This document shows, piece by piece, positions 8,178-17,418 of a DNA stretch of 64,000 nt. The notes under the pieces were generated by a model. The model made no database searches, was not told the DNA's origin, and saw only the letters and a list, made by a program, of their open reading frames with translations. The stretch spans positions 2,709,501 to 2,773,500 of the forward strand of contig NZ_CP027762.1 of assembly GCF_003852315.1 (NCBI RefSeq), read 5' to 3'. The first letter of the stretch is position 1. Each line of letters begins with the position of its first letter. The position numbers and the translations under genes are program-made. This stretch comes from Pseudomonas sp. LBUM920. Lineage in GTDB: Bacteria > Pseudomonadota > Gammaproteobacteria > Pseudomonadales > Pseudomonadaceae.

Positions 8178-9194
8178 ATGAAAGGATTGAGAACCCTGTT
8201 GGCAGCGTCCCTGACGGCGCTAAGCCTGTCGGTGGCTTCATTGCCGGTATCGGCCGCCCAGGCTCCGGTGCATTTCGCCGACCTGAACTGGGAGAGTGGC
8301 AGCCTGATCACCGAGGTGCTGCGCTTTATCGTTGAGAAGGGCTATGACCTGCCCACCGATACCTTGCCCGGCACTACCATCACCCTGGAAACCGCGCTGG
8401 CGAAAAACGACATCCAGGTAATTGGCGAAGAGTGGGCCGGCCGCAGTCCGGTGTGGATCAAGGCTGAGGCCGAGGGCAAAGTGGTAGGCCTGGGCGATAC
8501 GGTCAAGGGCGCCACCGAAGGCTGGTGGGTGCCGGAGTATGTCGTCAAGGGCGACCCTGCCAAGGGCCTCAAGCCTCTGGCGCCAGACCTCAAAAGCGTC
8601 ACAGACCTGGCGCGTTACAAGGATGTGTTCAAAGACCCGGAATCTCCAGGCAAGGGGCGCTTCCTCAACAGCCCCATCGGCTGGACTTCGGAAGTGGTCA
8701 ACAAGCAGAAGCTCAAGGCCTACGGCCTGGACGACAGCTACGTGAATTTTCGCAGTGGTTCGGGCGCCGCTCTGGATGCCGAGATTGCGTCATCGATCCG
8801 TCGTGGCAAACCGGTGTTGTTCTACTACTGGTCGCCGACGCCGCTGATGGGGCGTTACAAACTGATCCAGCTGGAAGAGCCGCCGTTTGATGCCGATGCC
8901 TGGAAGACCCTGACCGACGCGGATAACCCCAACCCGAGGCCCACTCGGTCATTAGCGTCCAAGTTGAGCATTGGCGTATCGACGCCGTTCCAGCAGGCAA
9001 ACCCGCAGATTGCCGAATTTTTTACCAAGGTTCAGTTTCCCATCGAGCCGCTGAACAAGGCCTTGGCGACCATGAGCGAGAATCATACGGCGCCACGCGA
9101 AGTGGCTCAGGCGTTTCTCAAAGAGCATCCTGAAGTGTGGAAGGCGTGGTTGACGGCGGATGTGGCGCAGAAGGTTGAGGCGAGTCTGAAGTAA
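8178..9194 (+). CDS. Glycine betaine/choline-type ABC substrate-binding protein (OpuAC family)
   Basis: A 338-residue periplasmic protein with a signal peptide (MKGLRTLLAASL...VSAAQA). It has OpuAC/ProX-type features: VHFADLNWESG at the mature N terminus, IGEEWAGRSPVWIKA, GWWVPEYVV and the aromatic-rich PVLFYYWSPTPLMG. These tryptophans and tyrosines are where the family forms its quaternary-amine cage. ATG 8178 (GAGGTG upstream) gives a clean signal peptide; the open frame extends upstream to 8127. No permease or ATPase gene is adjacent, so it is an orphan that presumably serves a transporter elsewhere. Confidence 0.9.
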   Translation: MKGLRTLLAASLTALSLSVASLPVSAAQAPVHFADLNWESGSLITEVLRFIVEKGYDLPTDTLPGTTITLETALAKNDIQVIGEEWAGRSPVWIKAEAEGKVVGLGDTVKGATEGWWVPEYVVKGDPAKGLKPLAPDLKSVTDLARYKDVFKDPESPGKGRFLNSPIGWTSEVVNKQKLKAYGLDDSYVNFRSGSGAALDAEIASSIRRGKPVLFYYWSPTPLMGRYKLIQLEEPPFDADAWKTLTDADNPNPRPTRSLASKLSIGVSTPFQQANPQIAEFFTKVQFPIEPLNKALATMSENHTAPREVAQAFLKEHPEVWKAWLTADVAQKVEASLK

Positions 9195-9236
9195 GCCGAC
9201 AATCTTTCTATTCGATGCAGATTCAAATGTGGGCTT

Positions 9237-9327
9237 GTGTGGGAGCCGGGCTTGCCCGCGATGCAGGCACCTCGGTTTATCAGGTAGACCGAGGTGATGC
9301 TATCGCAGGCAAGCCCGCTCCCACATT
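9237..9327. repeat. REPIN
   Basis: Paired inverted REPs (GTGGGAGCCGGGCTTGCCCGCGA and GCAGGCAAGCCCGCTCCCAC) lie between the OpuAC gene and the convergent TonB receptor gene. An extra short inverted repeat, ACCTCGGT...ACCGAGGT, sits between the arms. Confidence 0.85.
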
Positions 9328-9344
9328 TTTATTGTATTTCAGGC

Positions 9345-11471
9345 TTAGAACTTGGTTTGAACGGCCACCTCGAAGGTCCTTGGCGACCCTAGGTAATACG
9401 CCGGCGACACATGTGCAAACTCCGCATACACCTGATTCGTCAGGTTGCGCACCCGGCCGGTGACCGAGGTGTGTGAGTTCACCTTGTAGCGCAGGAACGT
9501 CCCGAACAGCGTGTAGGCCGGCACCGTCAGGGTATTGGCATTGTCCGCATACACCTGCGCGACATACCGCGCATCCACGCCGCCTTGCCAGTCTTGCGTA
9601 AAGTCATAAGTCAGCCACACGTTGCCCACGCGCTTGGGTACGTTGGTGGGCGTATTGCCCTTGCGTGAGACCACCGCGCCGCTGGCAATTTTTTCGTTGA
9701 AGTCATCGTATTCGGCGTCCACCCAGGCGAAATTGCCCTCGGCAAGCAGCGTTGGCGTGATGCGCAATGAGCTGGCCAACTCAATGCCCTTGGAGGACTG
9801 CGCGCCCACTGGAATGCTGTTGTTCGGGTCCAGCGGGTCGGTGACGGCAAAATCCTTGCGTTCGATCTTGTAGGCCGCGACGGTGGCCGAGCCGCGACCG
9901 TCCAGGTAATCGAACTTGCTGCCCACTTCCCACTGTTTGCCGGTCGACACGTCGAACACTTGGGTGGTGGTCGACGGCTGCTCGGCCGCGGTGCTGTATT
10001 GCACATACACGTTGGCCGACGGGATGAACTGGTAAGTCAGGCCCACGCGACCGGTCACCGGCTCCCAGCTGCGCTTGAAGTGACGTGGGTTGGTGGCCGT
10101 CACCGTTCTGTGGTTGGTAACGTCCAGGTCGATAGCGTCGTAGCGCAGGCCGGTCAGCAGCGAGAGTTTGTCGGTGAGGCCCAGACGGTTTTCGGCGAAC
10201 AGTGCCTTGGTGGTGACCGCATTGGTTTTGTCCTTGACGAAGCCCGGCCGGGTGCCCGGTATATCGTAGAAGTGCCCCGGGGTGTAATGGTTCGGGTCCA
10301 CGCTACTGTTACCCGGCACGTTCAGTGGGTTGTTGGTGGTGCTGTTGACCTTGTACTCGAAGCCGCCGGACCAGGTGGTCGACAAGCCGAAGAACGTATC
10401 GTCATGGCGCAGTTCGAACTGGTTGCCGTTCTGTTCGCCCTGATGACGCACCTGGTAGGCCGTTGAACGGTTCACCGCGCTGTTATCGGCATTGTATTGG
10501 TAGGTCTCCAGGTTGCGGTAGTCGCGCTGGCTGTCCAAGTGATAGAGCGTGTTCTTCAGCGTGGTGCTGTCGTTGATCCGATAATCAATGATCGAACGCG
10601 CCCAGATCGTGCGCTGCTCGTAACGACCATCGGCAACGTTGTAGTTGTTGAACCGGTTGTGCCGGTCGATTTTCAACTCACCCGCCTTGGGGTTGAGCAC
10701 CGGCGTGCCCCAGTACGGGCTGTCCTCATGTTCATCCTGATATTCCAGCGCCAAGGTGTGGGACAGGTTGGGCGTCAGGTCGCTGAGCAGGGAAAACGCC
10801 ACACTCCAGGCATCCCGCTGGTCGCGGTCGATATAGCTGTGGTTGGTGTTGCGGCTCACGTCCAGACGCGCGTAATGCTGCACCTCGGCACCCGGTTCCG
10901 TCAGCGCATGGTTGACGCCAAAAGCCATGCCGGCGGTGTCGTAGCTGCCGTAGGTGAGCTGGCCTTCTGCCGCTTGCTCCTCGCGGGTCGCCAACTTGGT
11001 CACATAGTTCAGCGAACCGCCCACGGAGCCGGCACCATTGATCAAGGAGGAGGGGCCACCGACCAGTTCGACGCGGTCATAGATCCACGCATCCACCGGC
11101 CGGGCCAAGCCGGTGGCGACGTTGATGCCGTTGAACATCTGAGTGATCTGGCTGCTGGTGAATCCACGGTAGGACACAAACCCGCCAAACCCCGGCGGCG
11201 CGCTGGCGTTGACGCCAGGCAAGGTGTTGGCCGCATCGCGGAAGGTCTTGGCGCCATGGCGCTCAATGTCGTTGCGAGTCGCAATGGCCACCGACGCCGG
11301 GGTTTCCCGCACGCTTAAGCCCAGCCGCGACGCCATGCCACTGGATTGATCCAGGGCCAGGCCCGGCTCAGCGGTTTGCTCACCATCAATGGTGGTGGGG
11401 GCCAACTCAAGCGCCCAGCCACAGACAGGCAGGCAGCCGAACAGGCCCGCCAACAGAGGTAAATGTTTCAT
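9345..11471 (-). CDS. TonB-dependent outer-membrane receptor (siderophore-receptor type)
   Basis: A 708-residue outer-membrane receptor. A signal peptide (MKHLPLLAGLFGCLPVCGWA) is followed by a plug beginning near SVRETPASVAIATRNDI, with RGFTSSQITQMFNGI and DRVELVGGPSSLINGAGS. The beta-barrel ends in ...FEVAVQTKF with the expected terminal phenylalanine. There is no STN domain, so no sigma-signalling role is expected. ATG 11471 gives the signal peptide. A DUF2946 gene lies 95 bp upstream on the same strand and probably shares its promoter. The ligand is unknown; copper is as possible as a siderophore, because DUF2946 genes often travel with copper receptors. Confidence 0.93.
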   Translation of the reverse strand: MKHLPLLAGLFGCLPVCGWALELAPTTIDGEQTAEPGLALDQSSGMASRLGLSVRETPASVAIATRNDIERHGAKTFRDAANTLPGVNASAPPGFGGFVSYRGFTSSQITQMFNGINVATGLARPVDAWIYDRVELVGGPSSLINGAGSVGGSLNYVTKLATREEQAAEGQLTYGSYDTAGMAFGVNHALTEPGAEVQHYARLDVSRNTNHSYIDRDQRDAWSVAFSLLSDLTPNLSHTLALEYQDEHEDSPYWGTPVLNPKAGELKIDRHNRFNNYNVADGRYEQRTIWARSIIDYRINDSTTLKNTLYHLDSQRDYRNLETYQYNADNSAVNRSTAYQVRHQGEQNGNQFELRHDDTFFGLSTTWSGGFEYKVNSTTNNPLNVPGNSSVDPNHYTPGHFYDIPGTRPGFVKDKTNAVTTKALFAENRLGLTDKLSLLTGLRYDAIDLDVTNHRTVTATNPRHFKRSWEPVTGRVGLTYQFIPSANVYVQYSTAAEQPSTTTQVFDVSTGKQWEVGSKFDYLDGRGSATVAAYKIERKDFAVTDPLDPNNSIPVGAQSSKGIELASSLRITPTLLAEGNFAWVDAEYDDFNEKIASGAVVSRKGNTPTNVPKRVGNVWLTYDFTQDWQGGVDARYVAQVYADNANTLTVPAYTLFGTFLRYKVNSHTSVTGRVRNLTNQVYAEFAHVSPAYYLGSPRTFEVAVQTKF

Positions 11472-11566
11472 GGTTGAATCCTGAAAAACTTGGCTTGAAA
11501 ACAACGCACAGCCGCGCGTATTCCCCAACGGGAACGGAGGCCGGTGCAGATTGGAAAGCGAAGGGA

Positions 11567-11956
11567 TCAGGCGAAAGCGGGAGGCGCGCGCGGGTTGGCC
11601 GCAGGCCAGGTGAAGCGGGCAGGGATGTCAGCGGCAAGCACCACCGCCGGTGGTGGCGCATGGGGTTGTGGCAACACCGCCACATTCAGGCTGGAACTCA
11701 GTGCCGGGCCCATACCGCCGGTCGAACACAGCGGGCAGCCGAACGCCTTGGACAGCGTCGGCAGGTTCTCATCCGTGGAATTGGTTTGCGCGGGCGCCTG
11801 GGTGCGCGGGTCCACCGTACAGAACTGGCCGCCGATGCCGTTGAGCTGCATTCCCAGCATCTGCCCATGCCCAATACTGCACGCGAACACATTGAACAGG
11901 ACGCAGCAGTAGAGCATCCAGGCAATGAGTGAGCGGTCGGCACGGGCGATTTTCAT
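11567..11956 (-). CDS. DUF2946 family protein
   Basis: A 129-residue exported or membrane-anchored protein. The hydrophobic N terminus (WMLYCCVLFNVFACSIGHG) is followed by a Cys/His-bearing middle with FGCPLCSTGG, then a proline-rich end. This is the DUF2946 pattern, whose members are often found near copper or heme handling genes. ATG 11956 was chosen over an upstream in-frame GTG-type start. It is transcribed towards the TonB receptor 95 bp away and is divergent from the DUF3995 gene. A Fur-like sequence lies in the shared upstream region. Confidence 0.75.
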   Translation of the reverse strand: MKIARADRSLIAWMLYCCVLFNVFACSIGHGQMLGMQLNGIGGQFCTVDPRTQAPAQTNSTDENLPTLSKAFGCPLCSTGGMGPALSSSLNVAVLPQPHAPPPAVVLAADIPARFTWPAANPRAPPAFA

Positions 11957-12009
11957 GGGGCGGCACTTTACCATCAGCCGCCGACGAAATGCCTACAAAA
12001 AATCTCAGG

Positions 12010-12028
12010 GCGACTATCATCATTCGCA
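12010..12028. promoter_or_regulatory. Possible Fur box between divergent genes
   Basis: On the minus strand the region reads GCGAATGATGATAGTCGC, whose left half fits the GATAATGATAATCATTATC Fur consensus well and whose right half fits poorly. It is placed to control the DUF2946/TonB receptor unit. The match was made by eye and is imperfect. Confidence 0.35.
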
Positions 12029-12048
12029 CATTTCAGGGAGCGCCCGCC

Positions 12049-12486
12049 ATGAGCTTTGTCATCGCGCGATGGATAGTCGGGGTTTTTACCTGCATCAGCA
12101 TGGTGCACTTGTACTGGGCCGCCGGCGGCAAACTCGGCAGCCTTGCCGCCATCCCCCAACTGCCCGGCGAATTTGCCCACGGGCCGCGGCCAGCGTTCAA
12201 ACCCTCGGCACTGGGGACATTTTTGGTTGCGATGGGGTTGGTGGCGATTGCGCTGCTCGTCTGCCTGCGGGCCGGCCTGTATTTCTCGCCGGTGTCCCAT
12301 GGCGCGCTGCAGTGGGGGATCAGCGCGATTGCCGTGGTGATGTTTGCCAGGGCGATTGGCGATTCGGAGTTGGTGGGGTTTTTCAAAAAGGTGGGTGGGT
12401 CGAGGTTTGCCAAGTTGGATACGTATTTTTATTCGCCGTTGTGTTTGGTGTTGGGGGTGGGGTTGTTGGTGGTGGCGTGGGGGTGA
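12049..12486 (+). CDS. DUF3995 family integral membrane protein
   Basis: A 145-residue inner-membrane protein with four predicted helices (starting at about residues 3, 55, 85 and 125). It has the DUF3995 landmarks HLYWAAGG near the N terminus, FARAIGDSELVGFFKKV and DTYFYSPLCLVLG. Its function is unknown. ATG 12049 has CAGGGAG eight bases upstream. The 3' end is markedly T/G-rich compared with its neighbours. Confidence 0.85.
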   Translation: MSFVIARWIVGVFTCISMVHLYWAAGGKLGSLAAIPQLPGEFAHGPRPAFKPSALGTFLVAMGLVAIALLVCLRAGLYFSPVSHGALQWGISAIAVVMFARAIGDSELVGFFKKVGGSRFAKLDTYFYSPLCLVLGVGLLVVAWG

Positions 12487-12490
12487 GGGG

Positions 12491-12874
12491 TTAAATGTTT
12501 GTTGGGTAGAGGTAGATCTTAGCTGCTCTTACCTCGACGAATCCGGATTGCAGGGGGATCGGTCCGTCAAGTTCGATGAGGATGATTGAGTCGCTGAGTT
12601 TTAACGCTGCGCACTCTTCATCTGCGCCTTGGGATAGTTCAGCGGTAATATAAGTGACATTGGCTAACGTAGTGATTTTCGGTGTTTTTTCAGAGGAGTG
12701 CCTCATGTTTTTCCCCCACGAAAAAACCTCATCCAAATCGAACTCCACATCAATGATCTCACCGGCTTTTGGCACAGAGTCGCTCCATAGGGCAGTCCCA
12801 CTTCCGAAGGGGGAGTGGAACCGCACGTGCAGTGCGCCTAGCTCAGAAAATGTATCGATGATTCGAATTTTCAT
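12491..12874 (-). CDS. Candidate immunity protein for the Rhs C-terminal toxin
   Basis: A 127-residue acidic soluble protein, not recognised by family. It is rich in beta segments (TLANVTYITAELSQ, SIILIELDGPIPL). It starts one base after the stop of the Rhs gene on the same strand, which is the usual place for the cognate immunity gene of an Rhs toxin. Its DNA is clearly more A/T-rich than the Rhs core, matching the toxin tip and suggesting that tip and immunity gene were acquired together. The immunity role is inferred from position only. Confidence 0.6.
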   Translation of the reverse strand: MKIRIIDTFSELGALHVRFHSPFGSGTALWSDSVPKAGEIIDVEFDLDEVFSWGKNMRHSSEKTPKITTLANVTYITAELSQGADEECAALKLSDSIILIELDGPIPLQSGFVEVRAAKIYLYPTNI

Positions 12875-12875
12875 T

Positions 12876-13289
12876 TTACTTCTTCGGTAATGGGACTCTT
12901 ACAACGGTATTGTCAACATTCATCGTGTTGTTTTTAAGCTCGAGAGTCCATGTTTCCTCATGATAGTGATGTTTGCTTGGCTTACTGTTCATCTCGTGAG
13001 CACCGTAACGAATGCTTCTTTTCGCATCGACGGAAACTATTCTATCGAGGTCGGGTTTACCGGTTCGCGGATTAGTATTCGTGTGAGGGCCAGGCCCTAA
13101 AAAATCATCCCACTTTCGAGTTGTTTCCTCAGGTTTTACTGGCTTGTTAGCATATGTTTCTTTGTGGTATCCCATCTCAATATTTGAGGTCGTGGGGTTG
13201 AGTGGCTCTCCTTCAGACGTTTTCGTCTTTGCTATTGGATCTTCAATTGAGGTATTTGGCTTGCACTTATCCTTACCTGGACATGTGTT
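12876..13289 (-). other. Rhs variable C-terminal toxin tip
   Basis: The 137 codons after DPLGL. The composition turns noticeably A/T-rich here compared with the GC-rich core. The conserved-looking cluster RSIRYGAHEMNSKPSKHHYH and E-E-T-W suggests a metal- or His-dependent nuclease-like active site. I recognise the motif style of polymorphic toxins but cannot name the toxin class. Confidence 0.6.
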
Positions 13290-16200
13290 TAAGCCCAGCG
13301 GATCAACCCACCCCGTAGGATTGGGCACGTACTGGTAAGCATTGATCCCACCCGCCAGCTTTACCGGGTCAGGCGTCAGGTAGCGACCAATATCTGGATT
13401 GTAGTAGCGATGGCGGTTGTAGTGCAGTCCGCTTTCTGGGTCGAAGTATTGGCCTTGGAAGCGCAGTGGGTTGTCGATTTTGTTGATGTCGAGGCGACTG
13501 ATCTGGCCGTAGGCGCGGTAGTGCGCGGACCAGACGATTTCGCCGTCGGGGGCGGTGAGTTCCTGCGGGGTGCCGAGGTGGTCGAGTTGGTAGTGGAACG
13601 GCTGGGTATTTTTTGGACCAAAGCCCTCCAGCAGGACCAGCGGACGGAAACTGTCCGGCTCGTAGATATAACTGCTATGCCTGTCCGCGTGATGCTCCGC
13701 AACCAGCTTGTCGCCTTGCCAGAAAAACTCTGTGGTTATGTCGTCGACGGTTTTGCTGATCCGCCGACCGAACGGGTCATAGCGATAACTGGCCGTTTGC
13801 CCGTTGGGCTGAGTGATGCCTATCAGCCGATGCTGGCAGTCGTAGCGATACTCGGTGACGAGTTGATGGCCTTTACCGCGCCGTTGACGGATCAGATTGC
13901 CGAACGCGTCATAGTCATAATGATGATCGCCCTGAATCACCAACCGATTCCCCGCCACGATGTCCGGGCCGGGGCGGTCTTGCATCAGTAGGTTGCCCGC
14001 TGGGTCGTGGCCAAAGCGCTCTTGCACGTCTTGCGAGTGATCCGCTCGAGTCAGGCGGGCGAGGGGGTCGTAGTGGTAGTGATGCTCGCCTTTACGGGTG
14101 TCGAGCAGGCGGGTGAGGTTGCCGGATTTGTCGTAGTCGTAGTGGCGGCGGTAGAGCTTGTGCTCCTGTTGAGTGACTGCGTGGGCGTGTAGACGGTTTT
14201 GGTCGTCATAGTCGTAGTGACTGAGGAGCTGGCCTTGTTGGCGTTGGCGTTCTTTTCCGGTTTTGAACAGGTGAGAGGTGAGGGTTTTGCCATTTAGCTC
14301 GACGGTGGCGAGGTGGCCGCCTTTGTCGTGGTTGAAGGTGAGGCGGTTGTTATCCGGCAGCCGCAGGTTTTTCAGTTGGCCGCAGGCGTCGTAGCCGTAG
14401 CGCAGGGTGCCCCAGCCTTGGTGGTCGGCGATGAGGCGGTTTTGGCTGTCGTATTCGTAGGCTAACGCCCAGTGGCCGTCGTCGACGCTGAGGAGGTTGC
14501 CTTGGCGGTCGTAGGTGTAATCGACAACTGCGCCGTCTGGAAGGGTTTTTCGTACGAGGCGGCCGGAAAACTCTCGCTCGTAGCGGGTGACTAGCTGACT
14601 GCCGTCGCCGCCGTACTCGGTTTTCTCCAGTAAGTTGCCGCTGAGGTCATACACGTAAGTCGTGCGCTGACTGTCAAAGCCGACTTCCTGCTGGATCAGG
14701 CCGTTGGAATGGTAATCCAGCCGGTAGGTTTCGCCGACTTCGTTTTCGATCTCGGTCAGCAGTAACCGCACGTTGTCGTAGCGGTAGTTGACCTGGGTGC
14801 CATCAGCATTTATGCGACGGCTGATCAGATGCAAACCGTCGGCATATTCGTAACGAGTGACGTGGCCCAATTCATCACGTTCGGAGGTGATTTTTCCGTA
14901 GGGGTTGTAGCTGAATTCCCGCGTGGCACCGCCTGGAAGTACGACACGAACCAACCGGCCCACACCGTCCCACTGATACTGAGTCAGCGCGCCATGCTCA
15001 TCCTCACGCGCAACCTGTCGCCCAACATCGTCATAGCGATACCGCTTAACCCCGCCATTCGGCAGCTGCTCTTCAAGGAGCTGCCCACGCTCATTCCAGA
15101 CCAGCCGATGACAACCGTTATCCGGATACCAAACCCCAGCTAGCTGCCCGTGTTTGTTGTAGGTGTAGTCCGTAACATGGCCGTCAGGATCTGTCTGACG
15201 CGTAACGTCGCCCTGGTCATTACGCTCGTATTTCCAAACCGCATCACCCCGCCGTATAACCCGTACGAACCCGTTGTCATGCTCGTAGGATGTCGGCTCA
15301 TCTTCTCCCGGAAACAACGCCACCAAGCGTCCCGCGTCGTCGTACTGATACGCCGTCACCGCCCCCAGCGGATCTTGCTCAACCGTCAGCCGGCCCTTGT
15401 CGTCGTAGGATTTGAAGTGCTCCGCGCCGTCCGGATCAATGCGCTGTACCAGCCGCGCCTGCTGATCGTGGACATACACTTCCTGACTGCTATCAGCGTT
15501 GTGAACCGTAACCTTGCCGTTGTCATCCCAGACATAGCACGTGTCCATCTGCGAAAAACTGGCCCAGTGCCGAACACAGCGCGCCGCCTTGCCAGCCCGT
15601 TCCCACTCCCAAAAGAAACTCGCCCCACCGGCCAATTGCCGCTCAAGAATGACGTGCTGTTCGTCGTACCGATAAACCTCGCTTTCACCTACAGCATTGG
15701 TCGCAGAAACCAATCGTCCTGCCTCGTCATAGGCATAGGAAACGACGTTCTGCTCCGTCACCCATACATACGGCTCACGGCCTTTGGCGCGATGAACCTG
15801 ATAGTCCACGGCCACAATACGACCGAGTTCATAGCGCAAAAACAGCGACCGACCCGCGCCGCTATCCAGCCGCTCAATCCGCCCCAAACGATCACGAATA
15901 ACCCGCAGCCGGTTGTCATACGCATCACTGATCGCCGTCAGTACACCATCGCGAAAGTGGTAAAACCGTGATGCCTGGGCCAGCACCAACTCATCGGGCA
16001 GGGCACCCAAATAGATCGCCGCTTCAGCCAAGCTGTTGGTGATCGCCGGTCGAGCGGCGGTAGGCAAGGGCAGGGCAGTCGACCGATTCTCATGATCCGT
16101 CCAAACCACCGAATCACCCGAAACCACCAACCGCTGTGCCAGCGCATGACTCCAGCCAAACCCCAACCCGCAATCCACTTCCACCGCACTGGTGCGGTAC

Positions 16201-16304
16201 AACCGCGTCCACTCAAACGGCAATATCCCGTCCAGCGCACCATCGGTAAGCGTCAGCAATTCCTCCACGGGGATTCTTCGCAGCCGCAGGCACATCATCC
16301 ACAT
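12876..16304 (-). CDS. Rhs protein: YD-repeat core and variable C-terminal toxin (N-terminal part in another frame)
   Basis: A 1142-codon frame holding the Rhs shell. It begins at the conserved LLTLTDGALDGILPFEWTR, continues with dozens of YD repeats (for example YRYDDVGRQVAREDEHG) and the core end RFQGQYFDPESGLHYNRHRYY, and ends at NPTGWVDPLGL. After this autocleavage-site motif (residue ~1005) come 137 residues of variable tip. The tip contains WDDFLGPGPHT, NPRTGKPDLDRIVS, RSIRYGAHEMNSKP and HHYHEETW, a His-rich putative toxin. The frame has no proper start: it overlaps the N-terminal fragment (16213-17418) in another phase. Unless there is frameshifting or an internal start, the protein is not made whole. 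Confidence 0.88.
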   Translation of the reverse strand: MWMMCLRLRRIPVEELLTLTDGALDGILPFEWTRLYRTSAVEVDCGLGFGWSHALAQRLVVSGDSVVWTDHENRSTALPLPTAARPAITNSLAEAAIYLGALPDELVLAQASRFYHFRDGVLTAISDAYDNRLRVIRDRLGRIERLDSGAGRSLFLRYELGRIVAVDYQVHRAKGREPYVWVTEQNVVSYAYDEAGRLVSATNAVGESEVYRYDEQHVILERQLAGGASFFWEWERAGKAARCVRHWASFSQMDTCYVWDDNGKVTVHNADSSQEVYVHDQQARLVQRIDPDGAEHFKSYDDKGRLTVEQDPLGAVTAYQYDDAGRLVALFPGEDEPTSYEHDNGFVRVIRRGDAVWKYERNDQGDVTRQTDPDGHVTDYTYNKHGQLAGVWYPDNGCHRLVWNERGQLLEEQLPNGGVKRYRYDDVGRQVAREDEHGALTQYQWDGVGRLVRVVLPGGATREFSYNPYGKITSERDELGHVTRYEYADGLHLISRRINADGTQVNYRYDNVRLLLTEIENEVGETYRLDYHSNGLIQQEVGFDSQRTTYVYDLSGNLLEKTEYGGDGSQLVTRYEREFSGRLVRKTLPDGAVVDYTYDRQGNLLSVDDGHWALAYEYDSQNRLIADHQGWGTLRYGYDACGQLKNLRLPDNNRLTFNHDKGGHLATVELNGKTLTSHLFKTGKERQRQQGQLLSHYDYDDQNRLHAHAVTQQEHKLYRRHYDYDKSGNLTRLLDTRKGEHHYHYDPLARLTRADHSQDVQERFGHDPAGNLLMQDRPGPDIVAGNRLVIQGDHHYDYDAFGNLIRQRRGKGHQLVTEYRYDCQHRLIGITQPNGQTASYRYDPFGRRISKTVDDITTEFFWQGDKLVAEHHADRHSSYIYEPDSFRPLVLLEGFGPKNTQPFHYQLDHLGTPQELTAPDGEIVWSAHYRAYGQISRLDINKIDNPLRFQGQYFDPESGLHYNRHRYYNPDIGRYLTPDPVKLAGGINAYQYVPNPTGWVDPLGLNTCPGKDKCKPNTSIEDPIAKTKTSEGEPLNPTTSNIEMGYHKETYANKPVKPEETTRKWDDFLGPGPHTNTNPRTGKPDLDRIVSVDAKRSIRYGAHEMNSKPSKHHYHEETWTLELKNNTMNVDNTVVRVPLPKK

Positions 16305-17418
16305 GCTCTTTCTGCTTCAACACCGCGTTCTGCCGCGCCCGCCAGCGCATCTGCATCGTGCCTTGCTTCAGCCCACCGACGACGCCGCGAACCGCCACGG
16401 CCTTGTAGCGATCCACCGCCTGCATGAACTTGGTCAGAATCCCGAGCAGGCCACGCACAAAGCCAACCGCGGCATTCAGTATCCGCGCGCCATACTTCAC
16501 CAACCGCAAGCTCAGATACGCCACACCCGCCGCCGGCAGCGCGATCATCAACACCGCGCCAATCACCAGATCGATAAGCAGCGACACCACAAACCCCGCC
16601 GCCGCCTCGGCAATATCGCCCGGTGGCAACGCGTCCAGCCACAGCATCGCCGTGCGCACCATCAGGTACAGCGCCGCCTCGTCACTGGCCAGCAACATGG
16701 CCTTTTCCATGACCTGCGGCGCATCGGTGGCCAACTGCGCCAACTTGGCGGCCTCGGCACCCAGTTGCTCGCCGAACTTCATGGGGTCTGCAAGAATCGC
16801 CTGGACCAGCTTGATGCTGTCCCAGACCTCCTTGATTGCCGCCCAACTGCCCGCGAGCACGCCGCTGCCAATCGCGCTGGCGGTGGATTGCTGCCAGGAC
16901 GGTTTGAAGCCGTTCCATTGCTCGCGCAGCCATTGCTCCAGGTCCGCCGTCAACCCGGCGTAGGAGGCAAACAACGCGTCTACCTGCTGTGCGGAAACGC
17001 CGCCCTGTACCCGCACCTGATAGCGCCCACCGGCCACGCAGGTGTGGGAGGCCTTGCCATGTTCATCCAGCATGACTCGCGTAGAACTGCCGTCTTCCAG
17101 GCGAATCACCTCAACCGGGATTTCGCCGATCGGCACGTCGTACACCGACTCGAACTTGCTCTCGATCTTCAGCTCGCCACCCGCCTGGCAGCGCGCAACG
17201 GTGGAAAAATCCGCATCGGAAATGCTGAAGGAACGTTGCGAATCCCCCACCCGCAATACCCTGTCCATCCCCAGCAACGACGGCATGTCCGCTGCATGGC
17301 TGACCGAGTCCAGCGCCCGCGCATACCAGGCACCCATCTGCTGGCGATACTCCGCCAGGCTCTGATGGAAGCCATTGAGCTCATGTTCGATAAAGGCAAT
17401 GTGGGCGGCGTGGGTCAT
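16213..17418 (-). pseudogene. N-terminal fragment of the Rhs protein, out of frame with its core
   Basis: A 401-codon frame starting MTHAAHIAFIEHELNGF, the usual N terminus of the P. fluorescens-type Rhs protein. It carries a beta-rich domain and, near residues 320-355, two hydrophobic helices (VVSLLIDLVIGAVLMIALP and a second). It ends in KEHVDDVPAAAKNP and then runs out of frame to a stop at 16213. In intact relatives this joins the core through a short Cys-containing linker ending in a T-G-E-E-L-L type sequence. Here AAGAATCCC is fused directly to GTGGAGGAATTG, so the linker is missing and the phase is wrong. Confidence 0.75.
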
